Shown: positions 24,029 to 32,495 of the stretch, one piece after another | How positions within the stretch are numbered: position 1 is the stretch's first letter | Layout: every line of letters starts with the position of its first letter | NCBI GenBank assembly: GCA_019694595.1 | Contig: JAIBBQ010000019.1 | Span: forward strand, 1 to 57,135 | DNA length: 57,135 bases | Source: Myxococcaceae bacterium | GTDB taxonomy: Bacteria > Myxococcota > Myxococcia > Myxococcales > Myxococcaceae | Reading direction: 5' to 3' | Translations under genes and position numbers: made by a program | Notes under the pieces: generated by a model | Database searches by the model: none | Seen by the model: only the letters and a program-made list of their open reading frames with translations | Told to the model about the DNA's origin: nothing

Positions 24029-25477
24029 CTACTCGAGGGTGAAGAGGCTGGCCCCGGTTCCGCTGGTGAAGACGTAGAGCTTGTTGCTGAACCAGCCGGC
24101 GGACGGAGTCCCGGTGGTGGGGGCGCCGGTGGTCGACAGCTCGGCCCAGGTGCCAGTCGCCGGATCGAAGAAGGCGCCATCGCGCTGCTGGATGTTGCCG
24201 ATGGTGGACTTGCCGCCCTGGATCACCACCCGGGTCCCGGTCCATGCCGCGAACGCCCGCTGGCGGCCGGTGACCGTGGTGGCCGGCAGCGCCGTCCACG
24301 TCCTCTTGCGAGGGTCGTAGGTGGCGCCGGTGGCCGGCGTCTGCCCGACGGAGTCGGCGCCGCTCCACACGAAGAGCTCGCGGCCCGTCCACACCATCGC
24401 GGGGTTGAACCGCTGCGGCCCGGCGGGCAGCGTCGTCCAGCTGTTGCCGCTCTTCGAGTACGAGAGGAACTCGTTCTGCGTGAGGACCAGGAGGTCCGTC
24501 CCCGTCCAGGCCGTCCCGGTCACCGTGCTCGTGGCGGGGAAGGCCGCGGCGGTCGTCCAGGCGGGAGTGGCCGCGGTGAGATCGAGCCGCGAGACGGCGG
24601 AGGTGACGTAGTTGATGCCGATGAGCGTGTCGCCCATCAGGTCGACGACGTGCATCGTCGGCACCGTCAGGCTGGTCACCGTCCAGGTGTTGCTGACCGG
24701 GTGGTAGATGCCGAGCTCCGAGTCTCCGACGACGATGACGTCGCGGCCGCGCGGGAAGACGAAGCGCGAGGTCAGGACCTTGGCGCCCACCGAGCTCGGA
24801 CCGCCGCTCGACACCGGAGTCCATTGCCCGGCCCACGTGTCGTACGCCGCCGCGAGGAGGGTCGTGGAGCTCAGGGTCTTGCCCATCAACACCAGGAAGC
24901 CGTTCGCCTGGACGACCGTGTAGGTGGCCGAGGCGTTGAGCGTGGTGTCTCCGATGGTGGAGGACTGCCACCCGGTGTTCTTGGGGGCGCTGACGTCGAC
25001 GCCCACGTAGCTCTGTCCGGGCTCCAGGGTGGCGCCGAAGGGCGTCACGCTCAGGGTCACCACCACGGGCGCCGGCGAGCCGGCCGCGGTGCGTCCGTTG
25101 TCGTGGCAGGTGCCGGTGATGAGCAGCGTCCCCGTGTAGAGGCCGGGGCCGAGCGCGCTGGCGCCGCTGCCCAGGTTCACGTTGACGTTCAGGTTGGTGA
25201 AGCCGTGGGCGGCCACGGTCCCCGGAGGCGGCGGCGTCACCGACAGCCAGGCCGCGCCGTCGGTGGTGCTCACCGTCACGTCGAAGTCGAGCTGACAGTC
25301 GCCCGAGTTCACGAGCTTCAAGGCCACCGGCGCGGGGTTCGCCGAGCCCTCGGTCACCGCGAAGCGCACGTTGCCCGGCTGGTCGACGTGCGAGGCGAGG
25401 TCGATCTGCATCGGGTCCTGCTTCGGCCCGCACGCCGCGAGGAGCAGGAAGGCGAAGGTGAGCGACTGCTTGAGCAC
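24029..25477 (-). CDS. BACON-like lipoprotein with kelch-type propeller
   Basis: 482 aa from GTG 25477, which has GGGGGA just upstream; longer readings of this frame run antisense to the beta-helix gene and are rejected. The signal sequence TFAFLLLAAC has its lipobox at Cys14. Residues about 30-140 are a BACON-like module (LKLVNSGDCQLDFDV, TTDGAAWLSVTPP, LGPGLYTGTLL). The rest has kelch-like blades with W/G motifs such as AAYDTWAGQWTPVSSGG, FNPAMVWTGRELFVWSG and RAFAAWTGTRVVIQGG. Likely surface-anchored. It is divergent from the beta-helix gene at 25598. Confidence 0.75.
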   Translation of the reverse strand: MLKQSLTFAFLLLAACGPKQDPMQIDLASHVDQPGNVRFAVTEGSANPAPVALKLVNSGDCQLDFDVTVSTTDGAAWLSVTPPPPGTVAAHGFTNLNVNVNLGSGASALGPGLYTGTLLITGTCHDNGRTAAGSPAPVVVTLSVTPFGATLEPGQSYVGVDVSAPKNTGWQSSTIGDTTLNASATYTVVQANGFLVLMGKTLSSTTLLAAAYDTWAGQWTPVSSGGPSSVGAKVLTSRFVFPRGRDVIVVGDSELGIYHPVSNTWTVTSLTVPTMHVVDLMGDTLIGINYVTSAVSRLDLTAATPAWTTAAAFPATSTVTGTAWTGTDLLVLTQNEFLSYSKSGNSWTTLPAGPQRFNPAMVWTGRELFVWSGADSVGQTPATGATYDPRKRTWTALPATTVTGRQRAFAAWTGTRVVIQGGKSTIGNIQQRDGAFFDPATGTWAELSTTGAPTTGTPSAGWFSNKLYVFTSGTGASLFTLE

Positions 25478-25597
25478 GGTGTCCCCCAGGGCACGGCGGT
25501 GAAGGCCGTTTTCGTAGCACGAGTGGGGCAGGCACTTCGCGACGGCCGAGTCATTGCGGGCATCGATCGCCGCCGATCGGGCTAGAACCCGCGGCCC

Positions 25598-28500
25598 ATG
25601 AACGCACGCGTTGCCGTGGTGCTCGCCGCTTGCTGTCTCACCCCTTTCACCGCCCACGCCCGCGACTGGTTCGTCCGCGCCGGCGCCGACGGCGATGGCA
25701 GCCGGGGGAGCCCCTTCGCGGATCCGTGGCAGGCGCTCGACAAGTGCGAGGCGGGCGACGTCATCCACGTCGCGGGCGGCAAGTACTTCGGCCGCCTGGG
25801 CAAGGGGCAGTGGGAAGTGCCCTTCGACAACGTGTCGCTGCTCGGCGGCTACGACGCGGACTTCAAGAGCCGCGACCCGTGGAAGAACCTCACCCAGCTG
25901 CTCTGGGAGAAGGGCTCCAAGAACCGGCCCATCCAGGAGCGCTTCCTGTCGAACAAGGAGAACACCACCCTCGACGGGTTCGTCTTCGACCAGCGCGACC
26001 AGTGCGAGTACCAGGACGACCAGCAGAGCGGCCGCACCCAGACCAACTGCGACAGCGCCATTCGCTTCAGCTTGCCGGGCACAGTGCGCAACAACGTGGT
26101 GGTGAACCCGGGCTTCGACGGCATCGCGGTGCCGGCGGGGAGCACGGTGGAGAACAACCTGGTCGTCAACGCGATCAACTTCGGCATCAAGCTGGTCTCG
26201 CTCACCCGCGACAAGAACCTGGTCGCCACGGTGAAGAACAACACCGTGCTCTTCACCATGACCTTCAAGGAGCCGGGGAAGGGCGCGTACAACGGCTCGG
26301 CCATCGGCCTCACCGGCGGCTTCGCGGCGATCACCGACAACGTGCTCGCGCACAGCGACAACAACGGCATCTACGACACCGCGAACCCCGAGAAGACGGT
26401 CGTCAGCGGCAACGTCTTCTCGATGAACAACTTCTCGAACCTCAAGTTCCTCAGCGGCGCGCGCGACACCGCGATCGACGACAAGGAGATGGACCTCTTC
26501 GACGAGGTCGGGTTCAAGAAGGCCGAAGACAACCAGGTGAAGAGCCCCGGCTTCACGTATCCGGGCAAGTGGCTCGACGCCGTCTCCAAGCGCACCGCGG
26601 CGATCCCCGGCAAGCTGGTGATGGACGACTTCAACAAGTTCCGTCAGGTCGCGGGGCTGCCGATGATCGCCACCGGCGGCGTCGGTCCTTCGGGCGTGGC
26701 GCCGGCGATGGAGCTGGCCGACGCGCTCAAGTTCATGTCGGCGAAGTCGGCGGGCAAGGCCGGCGCGCGCGTGGTGCCGTTGCCGGTCAGCTTCCAGGCG
26801 GCGGACGCCGCGGCGCCGTCGCGCAGCTACGCCAAGGCCGACGTGAGCGCGCTGCTGAAGAGCCCGGGGAGCTTCGACGGCAAGGCGCTGGAGCTGGTGG
26901 TCGCCATCTCCTCGGTGGCCAACGTGAGCAGCATCCCGTCGCAGTACAAGCCTGCGGAGCACGCGGGCATGTTCCTGCACGAGACCTCGGGCGACTACGG
27001 CCGCCTGGTCGGCTTCTACAAGAAGGGCTCCTCGGCGGAGCGCGCGGCGGAAGGCGCGGCCGGCTACTGGCAGGGCAGCGGCAAGCCGATGAAGGTCTAC
27101 GTCGCCAAGGGCGTCGCCTACGAGCTCAAGGGCAACCCCAAGGCGGGCTTCTTCGTCGACAGCCTGGAAGAGCAGGAAGCGGGCGCAGCGCAGGCCGGGG
27201 CGCGGCCGGTGGGGCGCGACTGGTTCGTGCGCGCGGGCGCGACGGGCGGCGACGGCTCCAAGGACAAGCCGTTCAAGGACCCGTTCCAGGCGCTGGAGAA
27301 GGTGGAGGCGGGCGACACCGTCCACGTGGCCGAAGGTGAGTACTTCGGGAAGCTCAAGGGCGGGAAGTGGACCATCGAGACCCAGTCGGTCTCGCTCGTC
27401 GGCGGGTACGACTCGAGCTTCAAGGAGCGCAACCCCTGGAAGCACCCCACGCGGCTGCGCGCGGCGCCGGACCTCAAGGGCTCGCGCATCGGCTACACCA
27501 TCGAGGGCGTCAACGATCACTCGGGCGCGGTCGTCGACGGCTTCGTCTTCGACAAGGTGGGGGACAACAAATACAAGCCGAACGGCGACCTCGACTACGA
27601 CAACTCGGACAAGTCCGAGCACCTGTGGCTGTCGAAGCCGGGCTGCGTCATCCGCAACAACGTGTTCCTGAACGGCGCCGAGGGCGCGCTGCGCGTCGCT
27701 TCCGGCATCACCGTCGAGAACAACATCTTCATCAACCACCACCTGAAGACGGTGAACGCCCAGCGCGGGGTGTCGGACGCGCCGCTGGTGTTCCGGAACA
27801 ACACCCTGGCGTTCGCCTGGGACATCCACTTCGGCGAGGGCAACGGGCGCAACGGCAGCCTGCTCAACCTCGAGAACGGCATGCGGGCCATCGTCGACGG
27901 GAACCTGTTCGAGTTCGCGGACAACGACGCGATCCGCATGGCGGCGATGCCCAGCGACGTCGAGCTGACCAACAACAGCTTCAACCACAACCTCTTCTCG
28001 AACGTGATGCTGCCGCAGAGCAACGCGACCTTCGTCGACGACAAGACCTTCGGGCAGCTGAAGGACGTGAAGCTCAAGAAGATGAACGGCAACCAGGTGG
28101 TCTCCGCCGGCCTGCCGGTGGACCGGAAGTTCTTCGACGTCTACCTGGGCCGCGTCGCGTACACGCCTGGCAAGGTGACGATGGACGACTGGAACCAGCT
28201 GCGCGAGCTGCTGGGGCAGCCGGTGATCGCCACCGGGGGCAAGCTCCCCGAAGGCTTCATGCCCGCGTACCCGTGGCAGAGCGCGGTGCAGCTGTTCCCC
28301 AAGAACGCCAAGGTGACCTCCGGCGCCCGGGCCAAGGACTTCCCGGTGAGCTTCAGTGGCGTCACGCGCAAGGACGAGGCGTACGACTACGCGGACACCA
28401 CCTGGGAGGCCTCGGCGAAGTCGGCCGGCACCTGGGACAAGCTCGACGGCAAGCGGGTGATGCTGAAGATCGTCATCCGCGCCCCCGACACCCAGTACGG

Positions 28501-28735
28501 CCTGTCGGACGCGCCCAAGGACAGCTTCAGCGCCTTCTCCATCAGCGGGCCGGAAGGCATCGACTCGGGCGGCCTGCCGATGCGCGTGTACGTGAAGAAG
28601 GGCAGCACCGCGGAGCGCAAGATGAACGACGCCAAGAGCTACAGCTCGGGCACCCCGGAGCAGCTGTACGTGCTCAAGGGCGTGGCGCGGTCGGGGCGGA
28701 TGATGGTCGTCGAGGCCGTCGAGCGGGCGGACTGA
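25598..28735 (+). CDS. Exported protein of two tandem right-handed beta-helix modules
   Basis: 1045 aa with an N-terminal signal peptide (VAVVLAACCLTPFTAHA). Residues about 22-520 and about 540-1045 are homologous: each begins RDWFVRAGA, then GDGS, WQALDK or FQALEK, HVA(G/E)G(K/E)YFG, GGYD and NPWK or DPWK, and continues through N-rich rungs (VVNPGFDGIAVPAGSTVENN) typical of a DUF1565/pectate-lyase-like beta-helix. Each module ends with a compact alpha/beta domain (for example VYVKKGSTAERK). Beta-helices of this type often bind or cleave polysaccharides, but no lyase catalytic residues are recognised. The next gene starts 3 bases after its stop. Confidence 0.8.
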   Translation: MNARVAVVLAACCLTPFTAHARDWFVRAGADGDGSRGSPFADPWQALDKCEAGDVIHVAGGKYFGRLGKGQWEVPFDNVSLLGGYDADFKSRDPWKNLTQLLWEKGSKNRPIQERFLSNKENTTLDGFVFDQRDQCEYQDDQQSGRTQTNCDSAIRFSLPGTVRNNVVVNPGFDGIAVPAGSTVENNLVVNAINFGIKLVSLTRDKNLVATVKNNTVLFTMTFKEPGKGAYNGSAIGLTGGFAAITDNVLAHSDNNGIYDTANPEKTVVSGNVFSMNNFSNLKFLSGARDTAIDDKEMDLFDEVGFKKAEDNQVKSPGFTYPGKWLDAVSKRTAAIPGKLVMDDFNKFRQVAGLPMIATGGVGPSGVAPAMELADALKFMSAKSAGKAGARVVPLPVSFQAADAAAPSRSYAKADVSALLKSPGSFDGKALELVVAISSVANVSSIPSQYKPAEHAGMFLHETSGDYGRLVGFYKKGSSAERAAEGAAGYWQGSGKPMKVYVAKGVAYELKGNPKAGFFVDSLEEQEAGAAQAGARPVGRDWFVRAGATGGDGSKDKPFKDPFQALEKVEAGDTVHVAEGEYFGKLKGGKWTIETQSVSLVGGYDSSFKERNPWKHPTRLRAAPDLKGSRIGYTIEGVNDHSGAVVDGFVFDKVGDNKYKPNGDLDYDNSDKSEHLWLSKPGCVIRNNVFLNGAEGALRVASGITVENNIFINHHLKTVNAQRGVSDAPLVFRNNTLAFAWDIHFGEGNGRNGSLLNLENGMRAIVDGNLFEFADNDAIRMAAMPSDVELTNNSFNHNLFSNVMLPQSNATFVDDKTFGQLKDVKLKKMNGNQVVSAGLPVDRKFFDVYLGRVAYTPGKVTMDDWNQLRELLGQPVIATGGKLPEGFMPAYPWQSAVQLFPKNAKVTSGARAKDFPVSFSGVTRKDEAYDYADTTWEASAKSAGTWDKLDGKRVMLKIVIRAPDTQYGLSDAPKDSFSAFSISGPEGIDSGGLPMRVYVKKGSTAERKMNDAKSYSSGTPEQLYVLKGVARSGRMMVVEAVERAD

Positions 28736-28737
28736 GC

Positions 28738-29166
28738 ATGTCGGTCACCATGGCGGTGTTCCTCAAGCGCGCGTACCTGCCCGAGACCCGGGAGTGGGCG
28801 CAGGCCATTCGCAGCAGCGGGTTCGACATGGTGCTGGACCCCGAAGTGGAGGTGGCGTCGGCCTCCGGCTTCTGGCCGTGCACCTACGCCGGGGTGAACG
28901 CGGGGTTCGAGTTCTCCGCGGCCCCGGTGGTGCGCTCCGAGCTGGGGGAAGATGTGCTCGAGGAACTCGGCGATCGCGATCTCATGGTCACGTTCGTCAC
29001 CCACTCCGACATGCGCGAGCTGATGACCTCGAACATCGCGGCCGCGGTGCTCTGCTCCATCACCGACGGGGTGCTGTGGGACACCGAGGCGAACGAGCTC
29101 ACCCCGGCGTCGAAGGCGCTGGTGTGGGGCAAGACGGCCGAGCGGGAGATCCAGAAGGAGCTGTGA
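28738..29166 (+). CDS. Hypothetical protein, 142 aa, coupled to beta-helix gene
   Basis: The ATG at 28738 lies 3 bases after the upstream stop, so translation is probably coupled. The product is soluble: MAVFLKRAYLPETREWAQAI, then FDMVLDPEVEV, SGFWPCTYAGVNAGFEF and a helix with DMRELMTSNIAAAVLC. I recall similar small proteins in Proteobacteria with no assigned function. The cytoplasmic location next to a secreted partner could mean an immunity or chaperone role, but no evidence beyond position supports that. Confidence 0.6.
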   Translation: MSVTMAVFLKRAYLPETREWAQAIRSSGFDMVLDPEVEVASASGFWPCTYAGVNAGFEFSAAPVVRSELGEDVLEELGDRDLMVTFVTHSDMRELMTSNIAAAVLCSITDGVLWDTEANELTPASKALVWGKTAEREIQKEL

Positions 29167-29188
29167 GCGGGGCTACACTCGGGCGGGC

Positions 29189-30304
29189 ATGACGACACGG
29201 AGGTCGCTCTGGGGTCTGCTGGTCGCGCTCTGCGGCTGCTCGTCGTCGAGCCCGGTGTCCGACGCGGGCCCGCCGCCCGAGCTCGGGGTGGCGCGGGTCG
29301 ACGATCTGGGCGCCTTCAGCCTGCCGTCGGAGAACGTGCTGTCGCGCGACGGGGTGTCGTCGGGTGGGTTCCGCGGGAAGATCCTCTGGACCTTCGGCGA
29401 CACGTTCCTCGACCACGGGCGGATGAACCCGCTCGATGGCTCGGGCGTCATCTCGGCGACCTCGGGGTGGAGCGGGGTGTCGATGCCCACGGCGCTCACC
29501 GAGCCGGTGGACGCGCAGGGCGTGCCGGCGCAGCTCATTCCCTTCACCGACGCGGAAGTGGCCCAGAATCGGCGCGACGCGCTCGACGGCTGGGCGCTCT
29601 GGCCGGGGCCGCTGGTCGACACCGGCAGCGCGGCCGGGCTGGTCTTCTTCCAGCGGGTGAAGCGCAGCAAGGGCTCGGGCTTCGACTCGCTGGGCCTGGG
29701 GACCGCGCGGCTCGCGGCCGACGGCACCGTCGCGGTGCGCAACCCGGCGGACCTGTTCTCCCGCGAGGTGCCCGATGGCGGCGCGCCCCGGTCGCTCATG
29801 GGCAGCGGGGGCATCAGCGTGGTGAACGGCGAGGTGTACCTGTTCGCCTGCGACCCGAGCGGGTTCCTCAACTTCGCGTGCCGGGTGGGGCGCGCCCCGG
29901 TGGCGAGCGCGGATCAGGCCTCGGCGTACCGCTTCTACGACGGCCGCGAGTGGTCGGCGGACCCGGCGCGCGCGGTGCCGGTCATCGACCGGGTGAGCGT
30001 GGTGAGCCTCTCGTACAACCCGTACCTGCGGCGCTACCTCGCCATCGGTCAGCGGGTCCTCACCGACACGGCGATCCTGCGGGTGGCGGACCGCCCGGAA
30101 GGGCCGTGGATGGAGCCCGGCGTGGAGATCTCGCCCAGCGACGGCGGCGTGCTCGCGCCAGGTGATCCGCAGGCGACCAACTACCTGACCCTGGAGCACG
30201 TCGCGCTCCGCTCGGCGGACGCGCGCCAGGTGGTGGTGAGCTACGCGCGGCCGATGGGGGCGTTCCGCGGCGAGGTCCGCCTCGCGCGGATCACGCTGCG
30301 CTGA
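29189..30304 (+). CDS. DUF4185-like five-bladed propeller lipoprotein
   Basis: 371 aa. The signal sequence SLWGLLVALCGC has a lipobox. The body reads like DUF4185 proteins, which have a glycosidase-like five-bladed propeller: ILWTFGDTFLDHG, WALWPGPLVDTG, VVNGEVYLFACD, VVSLSYNPYLRRYLAIGQ and ILRVADRPEGPWMEP. The W-T-F-G-D-T motif near the N-terminus is typical of that family. A polysaccharide substrate is inferred from relatives only. It follows the 142-aa gene by 22 bases. Confidence 0.7.
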   Translation: MTTRRSLWGLLVALCGCSSSSPVSDAGPPPELGVARVDDLGAFSLPSENVLSRDGVSSGGFRGKILWTFGDTFLDHGRMNPLDGSGVISATSGWSGVSMPTALTEPVDAQGVPAQLIPFTDAEVAQNRRDALDGWALWPGPLVDTGSAAGLVFFQRVKRSKGSGFDSLGLGTARLAADGTVAVRNPADLFSREVPDGGAPRSLMGSGGISVVNGEVYLFACDPSGFLNFACRVGRAPVASADQASAYRFYDGREWSADPARAVPVIDRVSVVSLSYNPYLRRYLAIGQRVLTDTAILRVADRPEGPWMEPGVEISPSDGGVLAPGDPQATNYLTLEHVALRSADARQVVVSYARPMGAFRGEVRLARITLR

Positions 30305-30317
30305 CGGGGCGTTCCGC

Positions 30318-31073
30318 TCAGAGGCTGCAGCAGCGGATCGCGAAGGATTCGTCGTAGAGGAGGTTCTGGCCTGTGGGGTGGGTGAACGCGAGGCCGCAGA
30401 CGAACTGACCGCTGGCACACTGAGCGGCGGCCCAGCCCGAGTTGGGAGTGCCTCCGGCGCTCAGTGCATTCCCATCGGCCGGCGACTTGGACGTCTGCGC
30501 GAGCCAGGCTCCAGACGTGGCGTTGCCGTTGACGACGAGGTCGCCGCGGACGACCGCGTTCCCGTTCGCGAGCACCGCGAACGCGTCGGTGGTGCCGGCG
30601 AAGCCGTTGCCGGCCGACCCGTCGGTGAAGAAGTGAAAGTCACCGCTGTTGGTCACGAAGCGGACCCAGTTGGCGCCGACCTCGCTGTAGAGGCCCAGGT
30701 CGCCGGTCGCGGGCACGCTCGCGCCCCGGTACACCGGGCCGCTGACGCTCGCCGTCGGGGTGGAGAAGAGGCCGGTCACGGTCACGTCGGCGGAGCCGGA
30801 GGTCCCCACCTTCTGCTCCAGCCAGGTCTTGAGCTGGGTGAAGTTGCCGTTGATGTCGCTCGCGAGGGCAGGGCTGCCGGCGACGAAGGTCTTGAGCTGG
30901 CCCCAGGCGACGTTGCTCACCACCAGCACCAGTGCCGCGGCGAGCAGGCCCTTCTTCAAGCCGCTCGAGCGCGCTGCGCGGCGCACGTTCTGGGCTTCGA
31001 GCGTCTCGACCTTGCGGCGCAAGATCTCGAGCTGCTCGGCGAGCTGCGACGGGTCGAGGGCGGGGTCGTTCAT
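30318..31073 (-). CDS. Single-pass protein with coiled coil and tail-fibre-like ectodomain
   Basis: 251 aa from ATG 31073. Residues about 10-40 are a coiled coil (LAEQLEILRRKVETLEAQN), then a transmembrane helix (GLLAAALVLVVSNVAWG), then LASDINGNFTQLKTWLEQ, a motif seen in myxobacterial proteins resembling phage tail-fibre stems. The distal part is beta-rich (ADVTVTGLFSTPTASVSGPV) and ends AIRCCSL. The orientation suggests a short cytoplasmic coil and an extracytoplasmic stalk. Function unknown. It converges with the DUF4185-like gene. Confidence 0.6.
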   Translation of the reverse strand: MNDPALDPSQLAEQLEILRRKVETLEAQNVRRAARSSGLKKGLLAAALVLVVSNVAWGQLKTFVAGSPALASDINGNFTQLKTWLEQKVGTSGSADVTVTGLFSTPTASVSGPVYRGASVPATGDLGLYSEVGANWVRFVTNSGDFHFFTDGSAGNGFAGTTDAFAVLANGNAVVRGDLVVNGNATSGAWLAQTSKSPADGNALSAGGTPNSGWAAAQCASGQFVCGLAFTHPTGQNLLYDESFAIRCCSL

Positions 31074-31158
31074 GGTGCGGACTAACGCCTCCGCCTCGAG
31101 CGCCGTCAACGGGAATTGGGCCGGCTCGGAGCGCGCTTCCTTTGGGTAGACTCGCGCC

Positions 31159-32448
31159 GTGCGATGGACTCCAGCGGTGGTGGTGCTGGTCGCGACGTCG
31201 GCGGCCGCGCAGGGCTCGAACAGCGACGACCTCAGCAACGCCTTCGGCAACCCGACGCCGATCAAGGTGTTCGAGCCGGAGCACAACGTGCCGCCGCCCC
31301 CGGTCCTCGAAGGGGCCGACGCCAAGCTCCGCGCCGGCTTCGAGCGCGACTTCGCGGCGGCCAAGCAGCGCTTCGAGGACGGCGCCGCGGCGGAGGCCCG
31401 CGATCAGCTCACGATGGTGGAACTCAGCGCGGTGGCGCTCGGCGGCCCCGAGCGGGTGCGCGTGGTGCGGCTGCAGCGCGCGGTGGCGCAGAAGCTGGGC
31501 GATCAGGCCGCCATCAAGGAGGCCGACGGCAAGTGGCTCGGCTCCTGTGGCCCCGCCGACGTGGCCGCCTGCCGCAGCGCCGCGCTGGACGCCATCGCCG
31601 CCTACGACGCGGCCTTCGCCAAGAAGGTGCGCGCGGCGGACGAGTGTCTGGCCGGCGCGGAGCAGAAGGCGGGGCAGGCCCCGCCGGGGTGCCTCGAGTC
31701 CGCGCTCGCGCTGTACCGCAAGGCCGACGACGTGCTCATGGTCTCGCGGGTCGAGCTGCTGCGGGCGCTGGTGCTCGCCGCCGATCGCAAGCAGGCCAAG
31801 GCCGCGCGCAAGGCGCTCGCCAAGCTCGGCGGGCTGCAGGACGACCGCACTGCGCTGGTGCGGCGCACCGCGCTGGAGACGCTCTCCAGGATCGATCTCT
31901 CCGAAGGTCAGGTGGACGCCGCGGTGAACGACGCGCTGCAGGCCTCCGCCGCGTGGGCGCTCGCGCTCCCGCCGGAGCGCAGGCCCTGGGCCCGCAGCCC
32001 CGCGCTCGACGTCGCTTGCCGCGAATACGAGAAGGGCAAGCGCGCCGGCGCCTGCCGCCAGCTCGAGAAGAACGTGCTCGGCGACTACGTCTTCCACGAC
32101 TACTCGGATCAGCACGTGGAGGAAGGGCACCTCCTCAGTCACGACCTCTTGGTGGCGGTGAACGAGCACTACAACGTGCTGGTGCAGAACTGCCTGGCGG
32201 CGGAGATCCGCACCCTGGAGCACGGCGAGGCGTTCACCTACCGGGTCCGCTGGCTGGTCATCAACGACGGGCGGGTGGACAACTTCCATTCCGAGAGCAC
32301 GCAGCAGGATCAGAGCCGCTTCGTGACCTGCCTGCGCAACCAGTTCGGCTACTGGCGCTACCCGAGCCACGAAGGCGACCCGCAGCGCATCGAGCAGGGC
32401 TTCTCGGTGAAGAGCAGCACACGGACGACGGAAGAGACCGAGCGGTAG
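31159..32448 (+). CDS. Exported helical-repeat protein with AgmX/PglI-like C-terminal domain
   Basis: 429 aa from GTG 31159 (MRWTPAVVVLVATSAAAQ signal peptide). The middle is a helical repeat (for example RDFAAAKQRFEDGAAAEARD, then AVAQKLGDQAAIKEAD). The last 100 residues (VAVNEHYNVLVQNCLAAEI, WLVINDGRVDNFHSES, FVTCLRNQFGYWRYP) have the two-Cys TonB-C-like pattern also present in the GYF-domain protein at 5713. It is probably periplasmic. A role at the envelope or in gliding is inferred from domain analogy only. Confidence 0.65.
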   Translation: MRWTPAVVVLVATSAAAQGSNSDDLSNAFGNPTPIKVFEPEHNVPPPPVLEGADAKLRAGFERDFAAAKQRFEDGAAAEARDQLTMVELSAVALGGPERVRVVRLQRAVAQKLGDQAAIKEADGKWLGSCGPADVAACRSAALDAIAAYDAAFAKKVRAADECLAGAEQKAGQAPPGCLESALALYRKADDVLMVSRVELLRALVLAADRKQAKAARKALAKLGGLQDDRTALVRRTALETLSRIDLSEGQVDAAVNDALQASAAWALALPPERRPWARSPALDVACREYEKGKRAGACRQLEKNVLGDYVFHDYSDQHVEEGHLLSHDLLVAVNEHYNVLVQNCLAAEIRTLEHGEAFTYRVRWLVINDGRVDNFHSESTQQDQSRFVTCLRNQFGYWRYPSHEGDPQRIEQGFSVKSSTRTTEETER

Positions 32449-32495
32449 CGGGGGCGGCTTCCCTCGAGAGGGGGGACCCATCTACGCTCGTGCGG

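Noticed and set aside
25478..27988. Minus-strand extension upstream of the kelch/BACON lipoprotein
   Set aside because: A GTG with a ribosome binding site and lipobox signal at 25477 marks the start; the extension lies antisense to the beta-helix gene.
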